From assembly GCA_902801175.1 (NCBI GenBank), contig CADCHF010000008.1, forward strand, positions 1 through 64,000: 64,000 nt of DNA, written 5' to 3'. Below are positions 9,158 through 17,619 of the stretch, piece by piece. How positions within the stretch are numbered: position 1 is the stretch's first letter; every line of letters starts with the position of its first letter. The notes beneath the pieces were generated by a model. The model was not told the origin of the DNA. It was given only the letters and a program-made list of their open reading frames with translations, and did no database searches. The position numbers and the translations under genes are program-made. Origin of the DNA: an uncultured Coriobacteriaceae bacterium (lineage in GTDB: Bacteria > Actinomycetota > Coriobacteriia > Coriobacteriales > Atopobiaceae).

Positions 9158-10597
9158 ATGGCAGTTGCGCCTGCGCGCCTTGTGGCGCTCAAGCTGGTGG
9201 GGGAGTGCAGAAGACGCTCCGCCCGCATGCGCGACCTGCTGCGCACCTCAAAGGACCTCGACGCCTTGGACGCGCGTGACCGTGCATTGGCCTTTAGGCT
9301 TGCGATGGGCGTTGCCGCAACGCAGGGACTCCTTGACCAGATGATTGACGCTCATCTGCGTAAGCCACGCTCTGTTGAGCCAAAGGTGCGCGATGCGCTG
9401 CGCGTCGCTGCCTTTGAGCTCCTGTGGATGCAGACGCCTTTGCAGGTCGCCGTGAGCCAGGGGGTCGAGTTGGTGCGCTGTGGCTCGCCGCGCGCTGCGG
9501 GCTTGGCAAACGCCGTGCTCAGGCGTATTGCCGAGCAGGATCGCGCAAGGCTTGACGACGCCCGGCTTCGCATTGAGGCAAAGACAGCCAGCCTAGAAGA
9601 CCTTGCGCTGGTTTCTGCCGTTCCCATGTGGCTTGCCTCCGAGCTTGAGAGCTCACGTGGCCTTGAGGCGGCCCAGGCCATGCTTGGGAGGCGGCTTGAC
9701 GCGCCTCAAACCATGGTTGGCGCAAACCTTGCCCGGTATACGGTCCGCGAGACCGCCGAGCTGCTCATGGACGCCGGCCTGGAGCCCTCACCCAGTGCAC
9801 TGCCCCGCGCCTTTGAGCTGTCCAGTCCTGCCGGGCTTGCGCCCTCTGGTCTTATAGCAAAAGGGCGGGTAGTTGTTGCCGATGCCGCAGCGCAGATCGT
9901 GTGCCAGCTGGTGGGCCCAAGCCCCAAGAGCCATGTGCTCGAGATTGGGCAGGGACGCGCGACAAAGACGATCCTGCTCGAGTCGAGCGCCCTTGCGCAT
10001 GGCGGACTCTGCCAGATGGCCTCAGTTGACTCCGAGGAGTTTAAGGTGCGCCTCGCAAGGGAGCGGGTGCGTAAGGCAGGACTCGCAGACAGCGTGAGCT
10101 GCGTTTGCCTCGATGGACGCCGTCTTGCGTCCGCCAACCTTCCCGAGCCTCTCAATCAGGCCTTTGAACTCGTGTTTCTTGATGCGCCTTGTTCGGGCGT
10201 CGGGACCATGCGACGCCATGTCGAGATTCCCTGGGCGCTGGATGCCAAGGCCGTGGACCCTGGGCACAAAGACAGCCTGCCAGCCCTTCAACTCGAGCTG
10301 CTCAAGGCCTCCTCCGCACGGGTGCGCGAGGGTGGCACGCTTTGCTACAGCACTTGCTCGGCTCTGGTGCAAGAAGACGAAGCGGTGGTCCGGGCCTTCC
10401 TTGGCTCGCCCGAGGGACGTGAGTTTCGCCTGGTTAATGCGCTGACACGTCTGGGGAGCAGCACGGACGACAAAGCGCTGGCAAAGCTCGTCGAGCCTTG
10501 GGTGACGGGCGAGGGGTATCTCCTGACCGGCCTCAGCGACCGCGGGATTGGCCTAGTCGACACGCACTTCCTCGCCGTCATGGAGCGTGGCGCCTAG
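9158..10597 (+). CDS. rsmB: 16S rRNA m5C967 methyltransferase RsmB (NusB domain + SAM methyltransferase)
   Basis: A 479-residue protein. Residues 1-140 or so look like a NusB-type RNA-binding domain; the rest is an m5C methyltransferase. Motif IV DAPCSGVGTMRRH carries one active-site Cys and motif VI CYSTCSALVQEDE the nucleophilic Cys. Oddly, the SAM-binding motif I reads VLEIGQGRATKT instead of the usual CAAPGGKT form, so cofactor binding may be altered or the protein may have a shifted specificity. The start is the ATG at 9158, five bases after the fmt stop. It ends the priA-def-fmt-rsmB cluster and faces the fmdB-like gene on the other strand. Confidence 0.9.
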   Translation: MAVAPARLVALKLVGECRRRSARMRDLLRTSKDLDALDARDRALAFRLAMGVAATQGLLDQMIDAHLRKPRSVEPKVRDALRVAAFELLWMQTPLQVAVSQGVELVRCGSPRAAGLANAVLRRIAEQDRARLDDARLRIEAKTASLEDLALVSAVPMWLASELESSRGLEAAQAMLGRRLDAPQTMVGANLARYTVRETAELLMDAGLEPSPSALPRAFELSSPAGLAPSGLIAKGRVVVADAAAQIVCQLVGPSPKSHVLEIGQGRATKTILLESSALAHGGLCQMASVDSEEFKVRLARERVRKAGLADSVSCVCLDGRRLASANLPEPLNQAFELVFLDAPCSGVGTMRRHVEIPWALDAKAVDPGHKDSLPALQLELLKASSARVREGGTLCYSTCSALVQEDEAVVRAFLGSPEGREFRLVNALTRLGSSTDDKALAKLVEPWVTGEGYLLTGLSDRGIGLVDTHFLAVMERGA

Positions 10598-10640
10598 AGA
10601 TTGCCCGTGGCGGTATTCCTAAATGAGACCTGCAACAAAT

Positions 10641-10671
10641 GATGGGCTGCCCCACGTGGAGGCAGCCCATC
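10641..10671 (-). terminator. Hairpin terminator between rsmB and the fmdB-like gene
   Basis: GATGGGCTGCC (10641-10651) pairs with GGCAGCCCATC (10661-10671). Read on the minus strand the stem is followed by ATTTGTTG, a weak U-run, so it most likely ends the fmdB-like transcript. On the + strand it is followed by AAAAGGG and could only be a U-less end for rsmB. Confidence 0.6.
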
Positions 10672-10708
10672 AAAAGGGTCTTTGCTGTGTGTGAGCCAAA
10701 CCTTGCGC

Positions 10709-10906
10709 TTACTTAGACTCGCTCGAAGAGTTGCGCTGGTCGGTGTTGTAAAAGCCATGCCCCTCAAAGTGAATCCCCGAGGCGGAGAAGACTCGCTGGG
10801 CTTCGGTGCCGCACTTGGGACACAGAATCGTGGGACGCTCACTCATGGGATGCTCGACCTCAAACAGCTCTTGGCAGTTGGGGCACTTGTAGTCATAACG
10901 GGCCAT
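10709..10906 (-). CDS. FmdB-family zinc ribbon protein
   Basis: A 65-residue protein starting MARYDYKCPNC. Two CxxC pairs (C8/C11 and C29/C32) form a small zinc ribbon, followed by a polar Ser-rich tail ending SSSESK. It matches the FmdB/regulatory zinc ribbon family in length and opening sequence; the family's role is not well established. The start is the ATG at 10906 on the minus strand, with GGAGGAT 5-6 bases upstream; a start four codons earlier would swallow that site. It is a single gene between two + strand genes, with its own promoter candidate and a terminator hairpin. Confidence 0.9.
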   Translation of the reverse strand: MARYDYKCPNCQELFEVEHPMSERPTILCPKCGTEAQRVFSASGIHFEGHGFYNTDQRNSSSESK

Positions 10907-10924
10907 AGGATCCTCCAAATAGGT

Positions 10925-10940
10925 GCCTGCGAGCGCAGGC
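10925..10940 (-). other. Small leader hairpin upstream of the fmdB-like gene
   Basis: GCCTGC (10925-10930) pairs with GCAGGC (10935-10940) around gagc. It lies in the expected 5' leader of the minus-strand transcript, between the promoter candidate and the ribosome site. Its function is unknown. Confidence 0.4.
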
Positions 10941-10957
10941 CAAAGTCAACGAGAGAT

Positions 10958-10987
10958 ACTTTACCCAACGGCAGCGCTCACGTCACG
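10958..10987 (-). promoter_or_regulatory. Promoter candidate for the fmdB-like gene
   Basis: On the minus strand a -10 box TAAAGT (10958-10963) lies 17 bases after GTGACG (10981-10986), four of six matching TTGACA. The same TAAAGT -10 is seen in front of rpmB, rimP and the phosphofructokinase gene. Confidence 0.5.
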
Positions 10988-11069
10988 CCATCTTGCAACA
11001 CTTGCGGCTGGTATCATCGAATCTGCTTTGAAGTATGTCACGTGCTCACACGCTCCCGATAGGATCAGC

Positions 11070-12434
11070 ATGACTCCTGCCACTCCTTGCCCCACAAATA
11101 TCACCGGTGCCATATTTGACTGCGACGGCACCTTGGTGGATTCGATGCCCATGTGGAATGCCCTTGTTGAGGACACTTTCGACGCGTACGGAATCGAGAA
11201 GACCCCAGAGATGCTGGCCGAAGCCGAGGCCTACAACTTTGATGACATGTGCTTTTGGTTCCACGAGCGCTTTGGCATAGGGGAGAGCGGTGAGGCGTTG
11301 CTAGCCGAGATTCGCTCCGAGGTGCGCAGGCACTACATCGAGGACATCCAGATGTTTGACGGCTGTCGCGCGTTTTTGGACGAGCTGCGTGCCGCAGGCG
11401 TGCGCATGATCATCCTCTCGGCCACGACCGAGCCAGAGGTTCGCGTGGCGCTTAGGGCACATGGCATAGAGGGCTACTTTGAGCGTGTGATTCAGACGAG
11501 CGAGACCGGCTCGGACAAGGAGCATCCCGAGGCCTACGAGTACGCGCTGGCCGCTTTGGGCGAGCCGGCACAGAGCACGTGGGTCTTTGAGGACGCGCCG
11601 TTTGCCGTGGCGACCGCGCACGCTATGGGACTCAAGACGGTCTGCCTCTATAACGATCACGATGGCCGTGACGTCGAGTTCTGCACTAGCCACTGTGACA
11701 TCCTGGCCCATGGGTACGCCGAGCTCTCGCTTGCGCGTCTTGTGGACTATGCGGTTCTGCAGGGACCAGCTGCCGGCGTGCTGGAGGCGCTGGTTGTGGA
11801 TGGGTCCCCATGCCCCAGCTCCGCAGAGCTGGTGGCCCAGCTCGCCCAAGAGAGCGACTACGTGATTGCGGCCGACCGTGGCGCACGAGCACTCATGGCT
11901 GCAGGGGTCACGCCGCACATGCTTTGTGGCGATGCCGATTCCATTGGTGATGAGGTACTGAGCTGGGCGGAGTCGGTAGCCAACGCCGAGCTGCGCTTTC
12001 CATCTGAGAAGTACGCCACCGATCTTGCGCTGGCCATAGACTGCGCGCGCCACGAGGCGGCACGTCGTGGAGCAAGGCTCCATCTCACCGTAACCTGCGC
12101 CTCGGGCGGCAGGCCAGATCACGCCCTTGCGGTTTTGGGCTGCATGGCCGGGGCGGCCGACGCATCTCCCAGAATTGTGGAGGACGGCTTTGAGGCGAGG
12201 ATACTCTCTGCCTCGGGACTTTCGCGATGGGACCTGTCCGGTGCTGCCGATGCGACTCTTTCCGTCGTAGCGCTTGCGGACAACACAACCGTGAGCGAGG
12301 GCGGCATGCGATGGAATCTTGACCACCGCCACCTGCCCTTCCTTGGCGATGAGGGAATCTCCAACATAGTGCTCGACGACCAAGCCTTCGTAGAGTGCCA
12401 CGAAGGCCTGCTGGTGGTCTACCTACTCAAGTAG
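11070..12434 (+). CDS. Fusion of a HAD phosphatase and thiamine pyrophosphokinase
   Basis: A 454-residue two-domain protein. Residues 10-225 form a HAD hydrolase: DxD motif FDCDGTLVDSM (D17, D19), LSATTE as motif II, a Lys in GSDKEHPEAY, and VFEDAPFA as motif IV. From about residue 235 it matches thiamine pyrophosphokinase: AADRGAR, GDADSI near 287, SEKYATDLALA, SGGRPDH near 345 and a C-terminal SEGGMRWNL segment. The start is the ATG at 11070 with AGGAT 7 bases upstream; the longer frame from 10923 would overlap the opposing promoter. The kinase makes thiamine diphosphate from thiamine. The HAD part might first dephosphorylate thiamine monophosphate (inference from the fusion). A TGgTATCAT extended -10 lies at 11009-11017. 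Confidence 0.85.
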   Translation: MTPATPCPTNITGAIFDCDGTLVDSMPMWNALVEDTFDAYGIEKTPEMLAEAEAYNFDDMCFWFHERFGIGESGEALLAEIRSEVRRHYIEDIQMFDGCRAFLDELRAAGVRMIILSATTEPEVRVALRAHGIEGYFERVIQTSETGSDKEHPEAYEYALAALGEPAQSTWVFEDAPFAVATAHAMGLKTVCLYNDHDGRDVEFCTSHCDILAHGYAELSLARLVDYAVLQGPAAGVLEALVVDGSPCPSSAELVAQLAQESDYVIAADRGARALMAAGVTPHMLCGDADSIGDEVLSWAESVANAELRFPSEKYATDLALAIDCARHEAARRGARLHLTVTCASGGRPDHALAVLGCMAGAADASPRIVEDGFEARILSASGLSRWDLSGAADATLSVVALADNTTVSEGGMRWNLDHRHLPFLGDEGISNIVLDDQAFVECHEGLLVVYLLK

Positions 12435-12449
12435 CGGTCGTGTCAAGGG

Positions 12450-12650
12450 CGTGTCAAGGGGACGTATAATTTGACACACTCAGTCAAGCCACAATGACAG
12501 TTTGACTTTCGAGAGTAATCGACATCAGGACAGATGTGTTTCCGAGTGTGTCAAATTATACGTCCCCTTGACACGCCCGTTTCTGATGTCGGCCGCACAT
12601 GAGGGGTGTGTACGTCCCCACTGACACACCGGCCCCCGCTGACACACCCA
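12450..12650. repeat. Interspersed palindromic repeat (BIME-like), copy 2
   Basis: Left arm from 12450 and right arm ending near 12577 each contain the family text GGGGACGTATAATTTGACAC or its complement. The spacer, read in reverse, begins tcggaaacacatctgtcctgatgtcg, matching the core of copies 1 and 3, so this copy is inverted relative to them. A decayed tail with further gtgtgtacgtcccc and ctgacacacc halves runs to about 12650. It sits between the convergent ends of the HAD/kinase gene and rpmB. Confidence 0.85.
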
Positions 12651-12665
12651 CTTCGCAGGTCAAAA

Positions 12666-12706
12666 GCAATGAGGGTCTCCCGAAAGAGACCCTCATTGCT
12701 TCTTTG
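12666..12706 (-). terminator. Bidirectional rho-independent terminator (rpmB)
   Basis: A perfect 14-bp stem, GCAATGAGGGTCTC (12666-12679) with GAGACCCTCATTGC (12686-12699), has a six-base loop. On the minus strand it is followed by TTTTG, ending rpmB. On the + strand it is followed by TTCTTTG, so it can also stop read-through from the opposite gene. Confidence 0.9.
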
Positions 12707-12726
12707 CTGTGTTCTGTGAAGTGCGC

Positions 12727-12927
12727 TTACGCCTGCTGCGGGGTGCGGGCGACGTTACCCTTCTTGAGGCAACGGGTGCACACGTTCATCTTCTGGGAGT
12801 GACCATCCTTGAACACGGTGACGCGCTGGATGTTTGGCTTGAACTTGCGGTTCACGGTGCGGTGGGAGTGGCTGATGGAACGACCAGCAACAGCGTGCTT
12901 GCCGCAGATATCGCATACCTTAGACAT
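12727..12927 (-). CDS. rpmB: 50S ribosomal protein bL28
   Basis: A 66-residue ribosomal protein starting MSKVCDICGKHAVAGRSISHSHR. It has CDIC and CTRC pairs, so this is the zinc-binding (C+) form of L28. Length and basic composition fit. It is preceded by a promoter candidate (TTGCAA and TAAAGT) and followed by a strong terminator, so it is monocistronic. It is divergent from the Asp23-fakA genes, the same arrangement as rpmB and yloU-yloV in Bacillus. Confidence 0.97.
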   Translation of the reverse strand: MSKVCDICGKHAVAGRSISHSHRTVNRKFKPNIQRVTVFKDGHSQKMNVCTRCLKKGNVARTPQQA

Positions 12928-12992
12928 AACTCAGACCTCCATGGGCGGCGCTCGGGCGGCGCTCGGCGCCGACAACTTACAAAAGCCAAATT

Positions 12993-13020
12993 ACTTTATC
13001 ACAGTGCGGCCACCTTGCAA
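12993..13020 (-). promoter_or_regulatory. Promoter of rpmB
   Basis: Read on the minus strand: -35 TTGCAA (13015-13020), a 16-base spacer, and -10 TAAAGT (12993-12998). It is located about 70 bases upstream of the rpmB start. Confidence 0.6.
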
Positions 13021-13027
13021 GTCTTAA

Positions 13028-13050
13028 CCACAAGTTCTTGTGGGGGTTTT
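13028..13050 (+). terminator. Small terminator-like hairpin between divergent rpmB and Asp23 genes
   Basis: CCACAAG (13028-13034) pairs with CTTGTGG (13037-13043) across a very tight loop, followed by gggTTTT. No + strand gene precedes it, so it may only insulate the two divergent promoters, or be chance. Nothing else is seen in the rest of this 326-base gap apart from the two promoter candidates. Confidence 0.3.
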
Positions 13051-13169
13051 GTAGCCATACGCCAGATGGACCGGGTATCAAGGGCTTGCTGGGCCTACGG
13101 TGGGCTTATCTGAAAGCCAAACATAGTTTTACCATGGGCTGGATGTGACGAGACGGCACAGGCGTAAGC

Positions 13170-13203
13170 TTCTCGTGCCCATCGCCTGTGGCTGCACTAT
13201 AAT
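13170..13203 (+). promoter_or_regulatory. Possible promoter of the Asp23-fakA-recG genes
   Basis: A perfect -10 box TATAAT lies at 13198-13203, about 50 bases before the Asp23 start. The -35 side is poor: TTCTCG at 13170 is 22 bases away and no TTGACA-like text is at 17 bases, so an activator may be needed. Confidence 0.45.
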
Positions 13204-13253
13204 TGTCAGGACTGTGCGCCGGCTGCGCGAGCGGCCGAGTGAGAGGAGAAACC

Positions 13254-13601
13254 ATGGCCAAGGTCATTCCCGGCAACCTCCGGGTGTCGAACGACTGCAT
13301 CGCCGATCTGGCGGGCTACGCTGCCCTCGAATGCTACGGAGTGGTTGGTATGGCCGTCACCGACCAGGAGGAAGGCGTCACGCGACTGCTGCCCACGCAG
13401 CGTCTCAGCCGCGGCGTCGATGTCTCTGTAGAGGACGGCCGTCTTGTTGTTGACCTTCACGTAGTCGTGGAGCAAGGCGTCAACATGAGTGTTATCTCGT
13501 CCAACCTGGTTAGCTCCGTCAAGTTCCTGCTTAGCCGCATTGCCGAGCTCGAGGATGTTGATGTGCGCGTACACGTTGAGGGTATGCGTACCAGCCGCTA
13601 A
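13254..13601 (+). CDS. Asp23/Gls24 family protein (YloU-like)
   Basis: A 115-residue member of the Asp23 (DUF322) family, starting MAKVIPGNLRVSNDCIADLA, with the typical later segments VDVSVEDGRLVVDLHVVVEQG and SNLVSSVKFLLSRI. The ATG at 13254 has GAGAGGAGAAA in front; an earlier in-frame start at 13203 coincides with the -10 box and is rejected. It lies just before the fatty acid kinase gene, as yloU before yloV in Firmicutes. The family is linked to envelope stress and membrane association in Gram-positives, but its exact role is not settled. Confidence 0.9.
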   Translation: MAKVIPGNLRVSNDCIADLAGYAALECYGVVGMAVTDQEEGVTRLLPTQRLSRGVDVSVEDGRLVVDLHVVVEQGVNMSVISSNLVSSVKFLLSRIAELEDVDVRVHVEGMRTSR

Positions 13602-13661
13602 TTCTGCTCATACGCAGATGACCGCCCGTCCACAAGATCAAAGGACCAAGGACATCAAAAC

Positions 13662-15332
13662 ATGATCACCACTGTCATTCGTACCTGTTTTCCCGCTGCA
13701 GCAAAGGCTGTTGCCAAGAAGGCCGATGAGATCAACAAGCTCAACGTCTTTCCCGTGCCCGACGGTGACACCGGTACAAACATGTCGCTCACGCTCAACA
13801 CGGTTGTGAGCGAGGTCGAGGCGCTTCCCAAGGACGCCTCGATCAAAGATATCGCCGCTGCCATCACCCACGGTTCGCTGATGGGCGCGCGCGGCAACTC
13901 TGGCGTCATTACCAGCCAGATCCTGCGCGGCATTGCCGAGGGCCTCGTTGACGCGCATCCCTCGGGAGCCACTCCGCAAGACGTGGCTGCTGCCCTGCGT
14001 AACGGCGTAAAGGTCGCCTTCAAGGCCGTGCGCAAGCCCGTCGAGGGCACGATCCTCACCGTTCTCAAGGACGTCTCGGCCCGCGCTGACCAGCTCGAGA
14101 AGACGCGCATCACCACTCCCGAGATGCTCGACGCCTTGGTCATCGAGGCCTACGAGTCGGTGGCCCGCACGCCCGACCTCCTGCCGGTGCTCAAGGAGAA
14201 CGGCGTCGTCGACTCTGGCGCCTTTGGACTTGCCACACTCATCGAGGCCTTCGTCAACGCCTACGAGGGCAAGGCTGGTGAGGTCTCGGACTTCAAGACC
14301 ACCGTCGACTCCGACGACGCCAAGGCGCAGGTCGCCAACGTCGTCGACATCGAGATCAACGACGACTGGACGGGCTCGGAGTTCCGCTACTGCACCGAGT
14401 TCCTCTTCCACGCCGACAGCCCCGACTTTGACGAGGAAGCAAACCTGCGCTACCTCTCGAGCATGGGCGACTGCGAGCTGCTCGTTGGCGCAAATCCCGA
14501 CTACAAGATTCACGTGCACACCAATCGCCCCGACCGTGTGCTTCGCCACATGCTGCATCGCGGCCAGATCTTCAACGTCTTTGTCCACAACATGGACCTC
14601 GAGGCGCAGGAGCGTACCGAGGGCATCCGTGCCGACAAGGAAGAGGCCGCCGCAAACCGTCCGCACAAGGCGCTGGGCTTTGTGGCCGTTGCGGCCGGTT
14701 CTGGCCAGGCCGAGATTCTTCGCTCGCTCGGTGTCGACGTGATCGTTGAGGGCGGTCAGACCATGAATCCCTCCACGGCCGACATCCTCAAGGCCATCGA
14801 GGAGGCCAACGCCGACTCCGTCATCGTGCTGCCCAACAACGGCAACATCCGCATGGCCGCCGAGGCTGCCGTGAGCGCTTGTGACAACTGCACGGCCTCC
14901 GTCGTTCCCACCAAGTCGGTGCTGCAGGCGTTCTCCGCCATGTTTGCGGTTGACACCGAGGGCACGCTCGAGGACAACGTCGACGAGATGACCGAGGCCA
15001 TCGCCGACGTTCGTGACGGCGAGGTCACCACTGCAGTTCGTGACTCTCAGGCTGCCGACGGCTCGCCCATTCATGCAGGCGACGTCATGGGCATCGAGGG
15101 CGGCGCCATCACCGTTGTTGGCTCCGACGTGACCGACGTCACCGTTCGCATCATCAATCGCATGCAGGAGGACGAGGAGGGCGACACCCTTACCATCCTC
15201 GCCGGCTCCGACCTCTCTAACGAGGACTTTGACGCCCTTGTCGCAGCCATCGAGGATGCGCAGCCCGACCTTGAGATTGACGCGCACCGCGGTGAGCAGC
15301 CGCTCTACCCGGTGGTCTTCTCCATCGAGTAG
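13662..15332 (+). CDS. fakA: Fatty acid kinase subunit / DhaL-domain protein (FakA/YloV-like)
   Basis: A 556-residue protein with an N-terminal DhaL (dihydroxyacetone-kinase-like) nucleotide domain. The signature NVFPVPDGDTGTNM, with DGDTGTN at residues 34-40, binds Mg-ATP; HGSLMGARGNSGVITSQIL follows. The rest is the FakA middle and C-terminal region. In Firmicutes FakA phosphorylates fatty acids bound by FakB for phospholipid synthesis; no FakB is in this window. The ATG at 13662 lies 60 bases after the Asp23 gene. Phospholipid gene plsX is nearby, consistent with a lipid role. Confidence 0.9.
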   Translation: MITTVIRTCFPAAAKAVAKKADEINKLNVFPVPDGDTGTNMSLTLNTVVSEVEALPKDASIKDIAAAITHGSLMGARGNSGVITSQILRGIAEGLVDAHPSGATPQDVAAALRNGVKVAFKAVRKPVEGTILTVLKDVSARADQLEKTRITTPEMLDALVIEAYESVARTPDLLPVLKENGVVDSGAFGLATLIEAFVNAYEGKAGEVSDFKTTVDSDDAKAQVANVVDIEINDDWTGSEFRYCTEFLFHADSPDFDEEANLRYLSSMGDCELLVGANPDYKIHVHTNRPDRVLRHMLHRGQIFNVFVHNMDLEAQERTEGIRADKEEAAANRPHKALGFVAVAAGSGQAEILRSLGVDVIVEGGQTMNPSTADILKAIEEANADSVIVLPNNGNIRMAAEAAVSACDNCTASVVPTKSVLQAFSAMFAVDTEGTLEDNVDEMTEAIADVRDGEVTTAVRDSQAADGSPIHAGDVMGIEGGAITVVGSDVTDVTVRIINRMQEDEEGDTLTILAGSDLSNEDFDALVAAIEDAQPDLEIDAHRGEQPLYPVVFSIE

Positions 15333-15347
15333 CGGCAAGAGGTCTTT

Positions 15348-17510
15348 GTGGGGACCCATCTTTCAATTGCAGAGGCAGCCGAGCGCGTTTCGCGTTCGTG
15401 CTGCCTTTCTGATGACGTAGACAGGTTGCGCTATGTCTCAGGAGCCCGTGCAAAGGCGCTCGAGCGCTTAGGAATCCTGCGCATACGCGACCTGCTTCTG
15501 CATGTGCCGCACCGTTATCTTGACTTTACCCACACGGTGGCCATACGCCTTGCCGACGTGGGCCAAGAGGTGACGGTGGTCGGGCGGGTCGACCGCATTG
15601 AGCTCAAGCGACCGCGTCCGCGGATGCAGATCGTTGAGCTCTACGTCGTTGACGACACCGGGCTCATTCAGGCAACGTTCTTCCGCCAGCCCTGGATTGC
15701 CGAGCAGGTACACGTGGGCGATACCGTTGCGCTCTCGGGCAAGGTCACCTTTGGCTATGGCTTCAAGCAGATGAAGGCGCCCTTCTACGAGGTGCTTTCC
15801 TCATCGGAGGAGGGCGGCTCGTACGCGCGGGTGCTGCCCGTGCACGGGGTTGGCGAGGGGGTCACCGTATCGTGGATGCGTCGCATCGTATCGGCGGCCC
15901 TTGCCGACATAGGCGACATCTGTGACTATCTGCCGTCACAAATCGTGGCTGGTCGCGAGCTCATGACGCTGGCGCGTGCCCTGCGCGAGGTTCACTTTCC
16001 AAGCGCAATGGCAGCAAAGGAGCCGGCGCGAAGGCGCCTTGCATACGACGAGCTCCTCTGCCTGCAGCTTGCGCTTTTGGCCCGGCAGCGCATCTCGCTT
16101 GAGGGCGTGAGCCCAACTGCCCATGTAAGTGCAGGGCCACATATAACAGCGCTCTATGCGGCGCTTCCCTTCGCGCTGACCGGTGAGCAGCAGCAGGCGG
16201 TAGAAGAGATCCTGCGTGACATGGCTCGCCCGCAGGTCATGAACCGGCTTCTCTTGGGCGACGTTGGCACGGGCAAGACAGCGGTCGCGGCCGTTGCGCT
16301 TGCCGCTGCGGCCGACACCGGCACCCAGGCCGCCGTCATGGCACCGACCTCGGTGCTGGCACGACAGTATGCCGAAAAGATCGGCCCCCTGCTCGATGCG
16401 GCAGGCGTGAGCTGGGCGTTGGTCACAGGCTCTACGCCAGCGGAGGAGCGGGCCACCTCTAGCGCCAAGATTGCCACGGGTGAGTGCACGGTGACCTTTG
16501 GCACTACGGCCATCCTTTCTGACGACATCGACTTTGCGCGCCTCTCGCTCGTTGTGATTGACGAGCAGCACCGCTTTGGCGTCGACCAGCGTGCGGCGCT
16601 GCGGCGCAAGGGCGCCGGTGCGGACCTGCTCACGATGACCGCGACCCCCATCCCGCGCACGCTGGCGCTTTCGATCTATGGCGACGTGGCGTGCTCTCGC
16701 ATAGCGCACCGGCCGCGCGCCGGGGCTGGCATCACCACTCACTCGCTTGCGCCGGAGAATCTCGATGTGGCCTGGACCGCCATCAGGAACGCCGTCGATG
16801 CCGGACAGCAGGCCTACGTGGTGTGCCCCTTGGTCGACGATTCTGACGATGGTTCCGAGCTTGACGACGTCTATGAGGGAGCTCAGGCAAAGACGAGCCA
16901 GATTCACTCGGCTACGCACACCCACAAGACGCTCTCTGAGCTCACCTTCCCCGACCTTACGGTGGGGCTTCTCCACGGCAGACAGTCCGCTGCAGAAAAA
17001 GACGAGGTCATGAGCCGCTTTAGGGCAGGCGAGATACAGGTGCTCGTGAGCACGACGGTCATTGAGGTTGGCGTGGACGTGCCCAACGCAACGGTCATGC
17101 TCGTGCTTGACGCAGACCGGTTTGGCCTGGCCACCCTTCACCAGCTTCGCGGCCGTGTGGGGAGAGGAGACATTGCGGGCACGGTCTACCTGGCATGTGC
17201 GGCAAAGCGCGGCACTCCGGCGCGAACTCGCCTCGACGCCCTTGAGGCCACCTCCGACGGCTTTGAGCTTGCAGAGCTCGACCTCAAGCTGCGTCACGAG
17301 GGCGAGGTGCTTGGCTATAGGCAGAGCGGTGGAGTGAGCCTGCACGTGGTGGACCTTGCGAGTGACCTCGACCTTGTTGAGGCCGCGCACGAAGACGCGC
17401 GAGCGCTCGTGGACGCGGATCCCAAGCTCGGGGCCCCACAGATGAGGGCCCTGGCACTCGAGGTGCAGGATCGCTTTGGCGCCTATTTCGACGAGGCAGG
17501 TCACGTGTAG
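15348..17510 (+). CDS. recG: ATP-dependent DNA helicase RecG
   Basis: A 720-residue fork-reversal and Holliday-junction helicase. The wedge/OB domain is at about residues 60-170, Walker A GDVGTGKTAVA near 305, the DEQH box in DEQHRFGVDQRAALRRKG, TATPIPRTLALSIYGD, and the C-terminal LHQLRGRVGRGD. The C-terminal LRHEGEVLGYRQSG matches the family. The start is a GTG at 15348 only 15 bases after the fakA stop, with AAGAGGT upstream; an exact alternative start cannot be excluded. The fakA-recG order matches Firmicutes. Confidence 0.95.
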   Translation: MGTHLSIAEAAERVSRSCCLSDDVDRLRYVSGARAKALERLGILRIRDLLLHVPHRYLDFTHTVAIRLADVGQEVTVVGRVDRIELKRPRPRMQIVELYVVDDTGLIQATFFRQPWIAEQVHVGDTVALSGKVTFGYGFKQMKAPFYEVLSSSEEGGSYARVLPVHGVGEGVTVSWMRRIVSAALADIGDICDYLPSQIVAGRELMTLARALREVHFPSAMAAKEPARRRLAYDELLCLQLALLARQRISLEGVSPTAHVSAGPHITALYAALPFALTGEQQQAVEEILRDMARPQVMNRLLLGDVGTGKTAVAAVALAAAADTGTQAAVMAPTSVLARQYAEKIGPLLDAAGVSWALVTGSTPAEERATSSAKIATGECTVTFGTTAILSDDIDFARLSLVVIDEQHRFGVDQRAALRRKGAGADLLTMTATPIPRTLALSIYGDVACSRIAHRPRAGAGITTHSLAPENLDVAWTAIRNAVDAGQQAYVVCPLVDDSDDGSELDDVYEGAQAKTSQIHSATHTHKTLSELTFPDLTVGLLHGRQSAAEKDEVMSRFRAGEIQVLVSTTVIEVGVDVPNATVMLVLDADRFGLATLHQLRGRVGRGDIAGTVYLACAAKRGTPARTRLDALEATSDGFELAELDLKLRHEGEVLGYRQSGGVSLHVVDLASDLDLVEAAHEDARALVDADPKLGAPQMRALALEVQDRFGAYFDEAGHV

Positions 17511-17619
17511 GTTATTGCTGCATAAGATGTGCTCAGGAGCGGTACGCGGTGTCGACCTTGGCCAGATGGCGCTGGCTGTGACATCATGAAGGCGGCAAAG
17601 GCAAGCAAGGAGGCAATTG

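Noticed and set aside
12450-12650. CRISPR-like array
   Set aside because: Repeats are inverted and dispersed at four loci rather than in direct, evenly spaced order, and no cas gene is present.
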